The translations under genes and the position numbers were made by a program. DNA of 64,000 nt from Paenibacillus_F chitinolyticus_A (GTDB lineage: Bacteria > Bacillota > Bacilli > Paenibacillales > NBRC-103111), in NCBI RefSeq assembly GCF_045038035.1, contig NZ_CP173427.1:2480001-2544000 (forward strand), in the 5' to 3' direction. Of the stretch, positions 51,820 through 59,239 are shown in pieces. The notes under the pieces were generated by a model that saw nothing but the letters and a program-made list of their open reading frames with translations, made no database searches and was not told where the DNA came from. Every line of letters begins with the position of its first letter. Positions within the stretch are counted from its first letter, which is position 1.

Positions 51820-51857
51820 AAAAGCCGGATTCCTTAGAGTAGGAAACCCGGCTTTTT
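51820..51857 (-). terminator. Terminator of the pentapeptide gene
   Basis: AAAAGCCGGATTCCT (51820-51834) pairs with AGGAAACCCGGCTTTTT, with a small mismatch. T-runs exist on both strands. It lies 186 bases beyond the stop of the minus-strand pentapeptide gene. The rest of 51634-52042 holds the promoter side of the sigma gene and nothing else I can support. Confidence 0.65.
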
Positions 51858-52042
51858 AACTATCTTAGCGTATATTTTTGTTAAAATGTGGTTGGGGCCC
51901 TTATACTGGAAAAGAAGCGGATGGGAACGTAAGCCGATTCGGCTTGCGGCAATTTTCTTCCGCAGCATGCGGCCCAAAATTTGACTGCTCCTGTGTTTTC
52001 ACGTAAGGTTCTTGCGCTCGTCAAATCGCACTTCTCGTCCGG

Positions 52043-52927
52043 TCATTTCGTTCCATGTCCGGCGGCGGACCAATGCGGGGGATGAACGAGCGCTGCCGGA
52101 ATCTTCGCGCGCGCATCGCCTTTCGCCGCATTCAGCTGGGCCTGCGTGAGGAATAAGCTCCCGCGCAGATCGGCTCCGCCGAGATCGGCGTCCCGGAAAT
52201 CCGCGCCGATCAGGTCAGCCCCTCTCAGATCGGCGTTCCGGAGATCGGCGGCGATGAGGTACGCCCCCCGCAGGTTGGCGCCGCTCAGATCGGCTCCCTT
52301 CAGGCTCGCCCCCATGAGGTCGGCACCCCGGCCGACTTTGCGGCGCTGCGTGCCGCCTTTCCGCCGGCTTGAGGCATCGGCGCGGACGAGTTCGCTCGTC
52401 CGCAAAAGAAGCTCGTTGACTTTCCCCCTGTGTGCGGCGACGTCAAGCTCCAGAAGCGCTTCCGGGGCGAGGAAAGTCAGGCGCTCCGTCTCGTCCAGCG
52501 CGGTGCGCAGCTCGCCGTGTACAGAACGGGCGGGCTGGAGAGTCAGCGCTTCGGACAAGTACCACAGAAGCTCATGGAGCTGCCGCATCACCGGGAACAC
52601 CTCGAACATCTGCTTCGCGGACCCGGGGACCCGGCGCCAGTCTTCTCCGGCGTAAGTTACCTGCGAAACCTTCTGTCCGGCGCCGAAGCAGTCGAAGACC
52701 GTGCAGCCTTTGAAGCCTTTCTGGCGCAGGCCGGTGTGAATGCCGCACCGGAAGTCCTGCCGCAGATTGGGACACGGCTGACCGGCGTCCTTGTCTTTCG
52801 CAAAGTCGGCGGATGCCGCATAGGGCAGCGCCACGCAGCAGAGGCCGAAGCATTTCTCGCAGTCGGTCAGAAGCCCCTGCGGGCTTTTATAGGAAACCGT
52901 TTCCGGATTTTCATCAGGTTGAGACAT
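52043..52927 (-). CDS. Pentapeptide-repeat protein with Cys-rich N-terminal domain
   Basis: 294 residues starting MSQPDENPETVSYKS, just after AAGGGAG; the frame is open 14 codons further. Residues about 18-100 contain eight or nine cysteines (CEKCFGLCCVALPY, CPNL, FRCGIHTGL, GCTVFDCFGAGQ), a pattern like the YkgJ metal- or Fe-S-cluster-binding family. A helical middle follows. Residues about 200-265 are a right-handed pentapeptide helix (ADLMGASLKGADLSGANLRGAYL and on), about twelve units. Pentapeptide proteins can mimic DNA and guard gyrase; this combination with a Cys domain occurs in Bacillota, but its job is unknown. It is divergent from the DUF4184 gene. Confidence 0.85.
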   Translation of the reverse strand: MSQPDENPETVSYKSPQGLLTDCEKCFGLCCVALPYAASADFAKDKDAGQPCPNLRQDFRCGIHTGLRQKGFKGCTVFDCFGAGQKVSQVTYAGEDWRRVPGSAKQMFEVFPVMRQLHELLWYLSEALTLQPARSVHGELRTALDETERLTFLAPEALLELDVAAHRGKVNELLLRTSELVRADASSRRKGGTQRRKVGRGADLMGASLKGADLSGANLRGAYLIAADLRNADLRGADLIGADFRDADLGGADLRGSLFLTQAQLNAAKGDARAKIPAALVHPPHWSAAGHGTK

Positions 52928-53066
52928 GGTAGATACTCCCTTCGTATAACCGTGCGTGTATAGCAGCAACCTCTATTTTAAAGGCAGGTACGCCCGGAGC
53001 GAAAGGATTTTTTTCTTATCAATCAAAAAAGCGGCTGTTTCGGACAGGCGAAAGAGGAGGAGAACC

Positions 53067-53810
53067 ATGCCGTTTACGTTCGCGCATCCCGTCGCGGTTA
53101 TGCCGTGGTGGAACAAAACGACACTTCCGGTATCCGCTCTGATTATCGGGTGCATGTCCCCGGATTTCGAATATTTTGTCCGGTTCCGGGCTGCCGGCGT
53201 ATGGAGCCACGATGGAGCGGGGATCGTGCTGTTTAATCTTCCGGTGATCCTGGTGCTGTTTCTGCTCTTCGAGACCGTTGTCCGGCCTGCGCTTTACGAT
53301 TATTTGCCCGGCCGGTTTCCTTACCGGTGGAGAAGGGAAGGCGGAATTCCCGTTTCCTTCAAAGGCTGGTTCACCGTCGCGGTTCTGGGATTGGCAGGTA
53401 CGGGTACCCACCTGATTTGGGACCAATTCACGCACGAAGGCGCCTGGCTGGTCCATCATATTTCCTTCCTCAGTGGATCGATAACGGTGGGAAGGCTGGA
53501 AGTTCCCGTATACAAAGCGGCTCAGCACGGAAGCACGCTGATTGGTTTGATAGGAACGCTCTGGTGGATACATCGGCATTTACGCGTACCGGCAGAGGAG
53601 AGACCGCGCGTTTCCGCCGCGCCTTTCTGGTTTACCGTGATGGCCCTGTTTGTCTTGATTCTTGCGATGTCGGCTGTTTTCGTAGTGGACGGCAATGGGC
53701 TGGCGCTTCTTTTGCAGCTTGTCGTCCCGGCGATCAGCTCCGTTATGCTTGCCGTTCTTCTGGCTTGTCTGTTTTTTAGCAAAAGCGTAAGCGGAAACGG
53801 CCGAAGTTGA
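53067..53810 (+). CDS. DUF4184-family membrane protein
   Basis: 247 residues starting MPFTFAHPVAVMPWW, with GGAGGAG just upstream. The N-terminus is the DUF4184 hallmark (PFTFAHPA-type, then SALIIGCMSPDFEYF). Conserved His and Asp residues in THLIWDQFTHEGAW and GRLEVPVYKAAQHGST recall metal-dependent membrane hydrolases such as the YdjM/phospholipase-like group. About six membrane helices are predicted. The function is not established. Confidence 0.88.
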   Translation: MPFTFAHPVAVMPWWNKTTLPVSALIIGCMSPDFEYFVRFRAAGVWSHDGAGIVLFNLPVILVLFLLFETVVRPALYDYLPGRFPYRWRREGGIPVSFKGWFTVAVLGLAGTGTHLIWDQFTHEGAWLVHHISFLSGSITVGRLEVPVYKAAQHGSTLIGLIGTLWWIHRHLRVPAEERPRVSAAPFWFTVMALFVLILAMSAVFVVDGNGLALLLQLVVPAISSVMLAVLLACLFFSKSVSGNGRS

Positions 53811-53888
53811 GCCGGTTTCAACGAGAGGATTACGGGTCGGCGGCTTTAAAAAGAGGCGAAAAAGAACGGGGGAAATCCTGCTCTTTTC

Positions 53889-53934
53889 AGCCTGTAGACA
53901 AAGTTCCTTTCGGAGCAGGGCCTACAGGCTTTTT
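53889..53934 (+). terminator. Terminator after the DUF4184 gene
   Basis: AGCCTGTAG (53889-53897) pairs with CTACAGGCT (53922-53930), then TTTTT. Confidence 0.85.
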
Positions 53935-53969
53935 GTGTGTGGAAGTAGTGAGGAGAGGTGAAAACGTCT

Positions 53970-54125
53970 TAGCGTAGATCCTATTGTTCTCATCAACTTG
54001 TTCCTATCCAGTATCTGTTTGGTATTCGATCCATGCGCCAGACGATCAAAGAAATTGAAACAAACATCGCCTACCGCTGGTTTATCGGCTACGACTTTAC
54101 CCAGCCCATTCCTCATTTCACGGCC
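53970..54125 (+). pseudogene. Fragment of an IS1182-type transposase
   Basis: In one frame 53972-54000 reads VDPIVLIN. After a frameshift near 54000 the next frame reads PIQYLFGIRSMRQTIKEIE, then NIAYRWFIGYDFTQPIPHF. DPIVLIN, QYLFGIRSMRQTI and AYRWFIGYDF are signatures of the N-terminal domain of IS1182/IS1380-like DDE transposases. Both ends are missing, so this is a dead remnant. It stands at the left edge of the low-GC patch with the SMR and TetR genes. A minus-strand ORF over it (53922-54116) is its shadow. Confidence 0.75.
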
Positions 54126-54276
54126 TCCGATAGGAGGAGCATGATACGGATACAGTTTATATAAAAAAGTTAGAATTTAAGTTTGTTCTTTCATTTAAAA
54201 AATGATTTAAAAATGACTAACGATTTAAAATCGTTAGCCATCATCTTCCATAATCGCGCCCGTTTGAGGAACATCT

Positions 54277-54627
54277 TTATTGCTGCTGATCATTTTGATC
54301 AATCGGTTTCGAAATGTTTATGAGCACAATGCCTAGTGCCACTAAAAGAAACGATATGATTTTGATGACAGATATGTTTTCATTAAAAAATGCTATGCCT
54401 ATAATAGCCTGCACACCTGCTCCTGTCCCACCCCATACGGCATAGGCAATCGATAAAGGAACAACCTTCATAGAAAAAGATAAGAGTAAAAAAGCGATAA
54501 AATAAAAAGACAACGCGCCTGTTGTTGACCATGCATTAGAAAATCCATCAGACAAATTTAAAAACGTCCCTCCCGTTATTCCACATGCAATAGCAATTGT
54601 TAAATAAAGAGTGTGCTTCTCTAACAT
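54277..54627 (-). CDS. SMR-family efflux subunit lacking the membrane Glu
   Basis: 116 residues starting MLEKHTLYLTIAIAC; in-frame ATGs lie at 54636 and 54648, and AAGGG best suits this one. Four membrane helices are present. Motifs of the small multidrug resistance family are clear (PLSIAYAVWGGTGAGVQAIIGIAFFNENISVIKIISFLLVALGIVLINIS). The residue aligned with the proton- and drug-binding Glu14 of EmrE is Gly (AIACGITG). It follows the other SMR gene so closely that the reading frames nearly join, so they should form a heterodimer. DNA is AT-rich compared with the rest of the window. Confidence 0.85.
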   Translation of the reverse strand: MLEKHTLYLTIAIACGITGGTFLNLSDGFSNAWSTTGALSFYFIAFLLLSFSMKVVPLSIAYAVWGGTGAGVQAIIGIAFFNENISVIKIISFLLVALGIVLINISKPIDQNDQQQ

Positions 54628-54640
54628 TGTTCCCATCCCT

Positions 54641-54952
54641 TCATACAAAATTTAGCAGAAATAGTCCCAAGAGTAGAGCGCATAATCCTGTTATGGCTTT
54701 CATGGTTATTTTTTCTTTCAAAAAAAGAATACCGATCAAAACGGTTAAAGCCGTTCCTATACCTGACCAAGTCGCAAAAACAATCCCCATGGGAAGACTT
54801 TTTAAAGACAATGCTAAAAAATAAAAGGTCGTACCATAACCAATTAAAGTAAATAAAGCTGGCCAGAATCTCTTAAATCCTTGCGACAATTTTAACTGAA
54901 CAGAAGAAAAAACCTCTAACAAAATAGCAATAAACAAATATAAATAAGCCAA
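54641..54952 (-). CDS. SMR-family efflux subunit with conserved Glu13
   Basis: 103 residues, four membrane helices. Glu13 in FIAILLEVFSSVQLKLS is the conserved proton/drug site. LPMGIVFATWSGIGTALTVLIGILFLKEKI is the SMR signature. It is the first gene of the two-gene minus-strand unit. A TetR-type operator lies 28 bases upstream of its ATG, overlapping the promoter region. With the other subunit it probably exports cationic drugs or guanidinium-like metabolites; the substrate is not shown by the sequence. Confidence 0.9.
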   Translation of the reverse strand: MAYLYLFIAILLEVFSSVQLKLSQGFKRFWPALFTLIGYGTTFYFLALSLKSLPMGIVFATWSGIGTALTVLIGILFLKEKITMKAITGLCALLLGLFLLNFV

Positions 54953-54979
54953 AGAATAATACTCCTTTCATAAATTAGA

Positions 54980-54995
54980 TATAACGATCATTATA
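54980..54995. promoter_or_regulatory. TetR-type operator at the SMR genes
   Basis: TATAACGATCATTATA is a 16-bp near-palindrome (one mismatched pair). Its exact reverse complement occurs at 55582-55597 in front of the tetR gene. Two copies at the two promoters of a regulator and its efflux genes are the expected pattern for a TetR repressor. Confidence 0.8.
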
Positions 54996-55028
54996 TTTTT
55001 ATCTAAAAAAAATAAAGGATCATCTCTT

Positions 55029-55565
55029 TTATTTTATTATTGTTTTTAGCAATCTCCTCGCCTCTTTTACCGCTTTTTCATGCCCGATTATTTCAGCCAT
55101 GGAAGTAGACCCTTCAATAATGGTATGAATACGAAGATATAAATCTGGCGAACGGTTATTTTGGGATAGCACCTCTCTTAAATAGTTCATAAATGCCTGT
55201 TTATGATTTATGGTGAGTTTTTCAATCGCTTCGCTTCTTCCTCGATATTCTTCCAACGCTCGTAAAAAAATACAACCGATGTTCCCTTTTTCGGTCAGCC
55301 ATTTAGCGTGACCATTCATCACATCTTCTATATCCCACTTTTCAGGATCGCTATTTTGTGGCCTTACAAAATTCCAATAATAAAGTTCTCTCTTTTTTAA
55401 TACTTCCACAACCAAATCTTCTTTAGAGGAGAAATGATTATAAAAGGTCATTAAAGCTACATCAGCCTCTGATATGATTCTTTTCAATCCAATGGAGTGA
55501 AAACCATATTCATAAAACAAAGTCTCTGCTGTATTTAATATAGCTTCTCTTTTCTTTGATCCCAT
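55029..55565 (-). CDS. TetR-family repressor
   Basis: 178 residues starting MGSKKREAILNTAETLFYEYGF, after AAGGAG; an in-frame GTG three codons earlier overlaps the ribosome site. The TetR helix-turn-helix spans about 5-50 (HSIGLKRIISEADVALMTFYNHFSSKEDLV). The ligand-binding part has no named family. It lies upstream of the SMR pair in the same direction, with an operator before each unit, so it most likely represses itself and the efflux pair until a drug binds. Confidence 0.92.
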   Translation of the reverse strand: MGSKKREAILNTAETLFYEYGFHSIGLKRIISEADVALMTFYNHFSSKEDLVVEVLKKRELYYWNFVRPQNSDPEKWDIEDVMNGHAKWLTEKGNIGCIFLRALEEYRGRSEAIEKLTINHKQAFMNYLREVLSQNNRSPDLYLRIHTIIEGSTSMAEIIGHEKAVKEARRLLKTIIK

Positions 55566-55581
55566 GATGTACACTCCTTTT

Positions 55582-55597
55582 TATAATGATCGTTATA
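55582..55597. promoter_or_regulatory. TetR-type operator at the tetR gene
   Basis: TATAATGATCGTTATA is the exact reverse complement of the site at 54980-54995. It lies 16 bases upstream of the tetR start codon and would give autorepression. Confidence 0.8.
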
Positions 55598-55704
55598 TAC
55601 ATAATAACACTTGAAATCATTTAGTAAAGTCGACCAGTCCTTTTACTTCAACAATCTGGCCTCCCTTGGTTTCGATGGAAACAAGGAAGTTTGTCTGCAA
55701 TCTG

Positions 55705-55732
55705 AAAAGAGCGGGGGAATCCCGCTCTTTTT
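55705..55732. terminator. Bidirectional terminator
   Basis: AAAAGAGCGGG (55705-55715) pairs with CCCGCTCTTTT (55721-55731). It lies just beyond the stop of the minus-strand sugar dehydrogenase gene. Confidence 0.85.
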
Positions 55733-55750
55733 CTCCTTCACACGCCAGCT

Positions 55751-57991
55751 TTAAAAGTTAGGCGCCAACCGGACCAGCTTATCGGGTGTCCCGTCTCCGT
55801 TCTTATCCCCGTTGTTGCTGGTCACGAAATAAAGCGAGCCGTCGGGGGCCTCGACTATGTCGCGGATGCGGCCGTATTTGTTAACGTACAAATAATTGAG
55901 ACTGCCGCTGTCGATGACGGGCTTGCCGCTTTGTTCCTTGACGGTCATGCGGATAATCTGTTTGCCCTTCAGGTTGGTGACAAGCAGATTACCGGCCCAC
56001 GGCCCTTTGGTCACAAACGTGATGCCCGAAGGAGCCCAAGTAGTTCCGTTGGCGTAAAGGAGAGGCGGCGTAATGCCCGGTTGATTCTGATTTCCGCCCT
56101 CGTACTGCGGCCAGCCGTAATGCGCTCCCGGTTGGATAAAGTTAATCTCGTCTTTGGACGATTCTCCATGCTCGGACTCGAACAGCCGGTTCGTTCCGGG
56201 CTGCCAGGCCAATCCTTGCGGATTCCGGTGTCCCCGGCTGTAAATCGGCGAGGAAGCGCCGAACGGATTATCGGACGGGATCGTGCCGTCCAGATTCAGC
56301 CGGAATATTTTTCCTCCGAGATAGGTTAGCGTGTCGTCCTTGTTGCCGTAGTTGCCGTCGCTGAAATAGAGCTTCTTGTCCGGGCCGATTTTAAGACGGC
56401 CGCCGTTGTGATACACCGCCCCGGGAAGATTCGTGATCAGGACTTTATCGATTTTGGCGGTATTGTTGCTTTCGATCAAACGGACCACCCGATTGGCGAC
56501 TTTGTTGTCGGAGGTCTTGTAGGAATGGTAAATATACATATAATGATTGCTGGCAAAATCCGGGTCGAGCGCGAGTCCCAGCAGACCGCCCTCGCTCTTG
56601 GGCATGTAGTAGAAAGGCGATCCCAGCGTAATGACCGGCGCGGATTTCAACTGCCCGTTCACGACGACACGTACTCTTCCGCTGTTGCGTTCGGTGAAAA
56701 AAATCCGGCCGTCCGGCGCGAAGTCGACCGCCCACGGCGTTTCCAGATTGGAAGCGACGACCTCGGGCGTGTAAGGTTCCGAAGAGGCCGGGTTCGTCTT
56801 AACCGACAGCGCTTTGCTGGCGGGGGACACATTGCCGGCAAGATCTCTGGCTTTCACCGTAAAGCTGTAGGAGGTATTGGCGGCGAGCCCGGTCACGTTA
56901 AACAAGGTCTTGTCGGTGCTGCCGGACAATTTCCCGTCCGTGAAAATATCATAGGCGTACACGCCTACGTTATCCGTCGCTGCGGTCCAGGTTAACTGGA
57001 CGGAGGTGGAGGTTTTGCTGGAGCTCGCAAGTCCGGCTGGAGCGGCGGGACTCTCCGTATCGGACCCGCTGGTTGTCGTCACCGACAGAGGAGCGCTGGC
57101 TGCCGAGCTGTTTCCGGCCGCGTCCCTGGCTTTTACCGTAAACCGGTAAGTGGTGGCGGGTTTCAAGCCCCTAAAGGTATAGGAAGTCCCGGCAACGTTC
57201 GCCTGGGTCAAGACATCGTCCTTGTACAAATCGTAGCCGGTGACACCGACATCGTCCAGCGATGCGGTCCAGGCGATTTCCGCGGACGTATCGGTTACGG
57301 ATCTGGCCTGAACGTTCGTCGGTTCGGTCGGCGGAAACACATCGCCCGCCGCATTTACCGTCACATTAGTAAACGTGGCGGTGCTAAGCTTGGAAGTGTT
57401 ATGGCTGGAGACGGCAAGGCCGACAAACACGGAGGCGTTCATCTTTAAAGTAAGCGTCCCCAGGTCGCCCCAGTTCAATCCGTTGTTGGACACATACCCC
57501 CGGATGACGTTTCCTTTGCGCTCCAGCTTTACCCACGCCGGGCTGGTCGAAGCGATTTTCTCGCTCTCGGAGGCGCCGCCGGTTTCCGTTCTATACTGGA
57601 ACGTGAATCCGTTGGAAGGCGTCAGAAGCAGATCGGCATGTTTGGAATCCGGCTTCAGCGTTTCCCGGATCGTAATGCCCGCTTTGGCGAAATCGTGGGT
57701 ATTCGTCTGCGAGGAAACGAGAGCTACGATCGAGCCGTCTCCGGTCCAGGGATGATAGACGAAATTGAACTGGTCCGATTTGCCCCAAATATCCGTGCCG
57801 GAGCCGCTGACTTCAAAACGGCCCGCACCCGGGTCATAGGAGGCGCTGCCCGCCAGAGCGGGCGAACCGATGTTTTGCTGCTTCCAGGGAGCCGGCACGC
57901 TTTCCGCCCAGGCCGTTCCCGGTACGGGTATTAAAGCAAGCAGAAGACAAAAACAGAGACTTAAAGCAACCTGTTTGCAATGCATAATCAT
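55751..57991 (-). CDS. Secreted PQQ-type sugar dehydrogenase with two fibronectin III domains
   Basis: 746 residues from ATG 57991 (an in-frame GTG two codons upstream and ATG 57985 are alternatives); AAGGA lies nine bases before. A signal peptide ends near AWA. Residues about 35-215 are a DUF1349-like lectin fold. Two fibronectin III modules follow (about 225-312 and 320-405). Residues about 415-745 are a six-bladed propeller of the soluble glucose/sorbosone dehydrogenase group (NLETPWAVDFAPDGRIFFTERNSGRVRV; GGLLGLALDPDF; GAVYHNGGRLKIGPDKKLYFSDGNYG; SRGHRNPQGLAW; EHGESSKDEIN). These use PQQ and calcium to oxidise sugars. Bacillota rarely make PQQ, so the cofactor may be taken up or absent. 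Two cre-like sites lie upstream. Confidence 0.9.
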   Translation of the reverse strand: MIMHCKQVALSLCFCLLLALIPVPGTAWAESVPAPWKQQNIGSPALAGSASYDPGAGRFEVSGSGTDIWGKSDQFNFVYHPWTGDGSIVALVSSQTNTHDFAKAGITIRETLKPDSKHADLLLTPSNGFTFQYRTETGGASESEKIASTSPAWVKLERKGNVIRGYVSNNGLNWGDLGTLTLKMNASVFVGLAVSSHNTSKLSTATFTNVTVNAAGDVFPPTEPTNVQARSVTDTSAEIAWTASLDDVGVTGYDLYKDDVLTQANVAGTSYTFRGLKPATTYRFTVKARDAAGNSSAASAPLSVTTTSGSDTESPAAPAGLASSSKTSTSVQLTWTAATDNVGVYAYDIFTDGKLSGSTDKTLFNVTGLAANTSYSFTVKARDLAGNVSPASKALSVKTNPASSEPYTPEVVASNLETPWAVDFAPDGRIFFTERNSGRVRVVVNGQLKSAPVITLGSPFYYMPKSEGGLLGLALDPDFASNHYMYIYHSYKTSDNKVANRVVRLIESNNTAKIDKVLITNLPGAVYHNGGRLKIGPDKKLYFSDGNYGNKDDTLTYLGGKIFRLNLDGTIPSDNPFGASSPIYSRGHRNPQGLAWQPGTNRLFESEHGESSKDEINFIQPGAHYGWPQYEGGNQNQPGITPPLLYANGTTWAPSGITFVTKGPWAGNLLVTNLKGKQIIRMTVKEQSGKPVIDSGSLNYLYVNKYGRIRDIVEAPDGSLYFVTSNNGDKNGDGTPDKLVRLAPNF

Positions 57992-58064
57992 TCCCACACG
58001 TCCTTTTGGTTTGGAATGGCACTAAGGGTTTGCTTAAAGACGAAGGCGATCCTCCTTTCAAAAG

Positions 58065-58141
58065 TTAAAGCGCTTATACTTTCGTATTTCATTTTACCAT
58101 AAATCCCAGTAAAAGGTATATAAGATATGTAAACGCTTAGC
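58065..58141 (-). promoter_or_regulatory. Two cre-like sites upstream of the sugar dehydrogenase gene
   Basis: TTAAAGCGCTTATA (58065-58078) and TGTAAACGCTTAGC (58128-58141) each match TGWAANCGNTNWCA with two mismatches. Both lie 74-150 bases upstream of the dehydrogenase start. CcpA control would make sense for a sugar-oxidising enzyme, but each site alone is weak. Confidence 0.35.
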
Positions 58142-58232
58142 TTCTGGCTCGTAAGGGCCGTATTTCTTCTTCGGAAGCGCCGCGAGCATAGGGGGCAATC
58201 CTTTATCGCTTAACTCAATAAACGAAACCTTG

Positions 58233-58256
58233 GATGCCGATTTGGCATCTTTTTTT
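58233..58256 (+). terminator. Orphan plus-strand terminator before the cnt locus
   Basis: GATGCC (58233-58238) pairs with GGCATC (58244-58249), then seven T. No plus-strand gene precedes it; the nearest gene to the left is on minus. It ends five bases before the cnt promoter, so it insulates that promoter or ends a small RNA starting near 58140. Confidence 0.7.
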
Positions 58257-58260
58257 ATGA

Positions 58261-58289
58261 TTGACGCTTTCCTGCATTGTGAGTATGAT
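58261..58289 (+). promoter_or_regulatory. Sigma-A promoter of the metallophore operon
   Basis: TTGACG (-35, five of six) and TATGAT (-10, five of six) are separated by exactly 17 bases. The start codon of cntK is 90 bases after the -10. The Zur-like box lies at the expected transcription start. Confidence 0.8.
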
Positions 58290-58294
58290 AATAG

Positions 58295-58312
58295 TAATCG
58301 TTACGATTACGA
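58295..58312. promoter_or_regulatory. Zur-like box at the metallophore promoter
   Basis: TAATCGTTACGATTA (58295-58309) is a perfect 7-1-7 inverted repeat. Overlapping it, TCGTTACGATTACGA (58298-58312) matches the Bacillus Zur core TCGTAATNATTACGA with two mismatches, both in the left half. Staphylopine genes of Staphylococcus aureus are known to be under Zur and Fur control. A repressor here would cover the transcription start. The alternative is another Fur-family protein. Confidence 0.75.
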
Positions 58313-58378
58313 TTAAAGTTAGTCGAACGACGTGATCCTACATTTTTTTTAAAAAATCGGCCCAGGAGTAGTTGTCTG

Positions 58379-59212
58379 ATGAAACATGAAATCGACTTTG
58401 TGAAATGCAATCCCACACAGAATATGACCATTCTTGTGAGAACGAATCACCTGGCTGAGGACTATAAGTCCATCGCCGCCAAAATGATGGCCTACGACAG
58501 TGTGTACGCCGAACAAGTAGGTTTCATCGAAAAACCCGGCAGTTATGAAGCCGCTGCCAATTTACGAATGGCGGGAGGTGAGTTTTGCGGGAATGCCTGC
58601 ATGGCCTTAGCCGCTTTTCTTGCCTCCGAAAAAGGAATGAATCCGGACGATTTCATGGAAATTGTCCTCGAGGCTTCCGGAACGGAGCAGTTAGTCGCCT
58701 GTCAGGTGAAAAAAGTCAAGGAAAAGTATGTGTGCCGGCTTGCAATGCCTGTACCCAAAAAAATCGATCGGAAGACAATCAAGTTTGAAGGCGACGACTT
58801 GGATATTGTTACGGTGAGATATCCTGACTTTCTACATATTGTGATCGAAGTCGATCATTTCAATGAGACAGTGAGAAATCGGGCACAGACCTTGGCGAAG
58901 CTGCTTGGAGCGACTTCGGAAGCCAGCGTGATCGGCATTTTGTTATTTAAGAGTCATTCGGACGAATTGGCTCCGCTCATTTATGTCCCTCCATTGGATA
59001 GCATGATTTGGGAAAGAGGGTGCGGCTCCGGCACGGCTTCACTGGGTGCCTTCCTGTCTTGGAAACACCAAAGAGACGTTTCTGCGCAAATCAAGCAGCC
59101 CGGCGGCACCATGACTGTCATGGCCGAATGGGAGGAAGATGAGGTAACAAGCCTCGCCGTTGAAGGGTCCGTTGGAATCGTAGCCCATGGCAGAGCTTTT
59201 ATTGATGTTTAA
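58379..59212 (+). CDS. cntK: Histidine racemase of opine-metallophore synthesis
   Basis: 277 residues of the diaminopimelate-epimerase fold. The two catalytic thiols are visible: Cys70 in GEFCGNACM and Cys215 in ERGCGSGTAS, the pattern of PLP-independent two-base racemases. CntK makes D-histidine from L-histidine for staphylopine-type metallophores. It is followed at once by nicotianamine-synthase-like and opine dehydrogenase genes, which fixes this reading rather than DapF. AGGAG lies ten bases before the ATG. Presence of CntK predicts a D-His product, as in staphylopine and bacillopaline, and unlike pseudopaline, which uses L-His. Confidence 0.9.
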   Translation: MKHEIDFVKCNPTQNMTILVRTNHLAEDYKSIAAKMMAYDSVYAEQVGFIEKPGSYEAAANLRMAGGEFCGNACMALAAFLASEKGMNPDDFMEIVLEASGTEQLVACQVKKVKEKYVCRLAMPVPKKIDRKTIKFEGDDLDIVTVRYPDFLHIVIEVDHFNETVRNRAQTLAKLLGATSEASVIGILLFKSHSDELAPLIYVPPLDSMIWERGCGSGTASLGAFLSWKHQRDVSAQIKQPGGTMTVMAEWEEDEVTSLAVEGSVGIVAHGRAFIDV

Positions 59213-59239
59213 CATCCTCAATCGGATTGGAGAGAAGGT

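Noticed and set aside
53922..54116. 64-codon minus-strand ORF
   Set aside because: It is the antisense of the IS1182-type transposase remnant, whose signature residues are on the plus strand.
58379..59212. Diaminopimelate epimerase (dapF)
   Set aside because: The fold and the two cysteines fit both, but the gene is inside a cntLM-cntA operon with a Zur-like box and no lysine genes, so histidine racemase is preferred.
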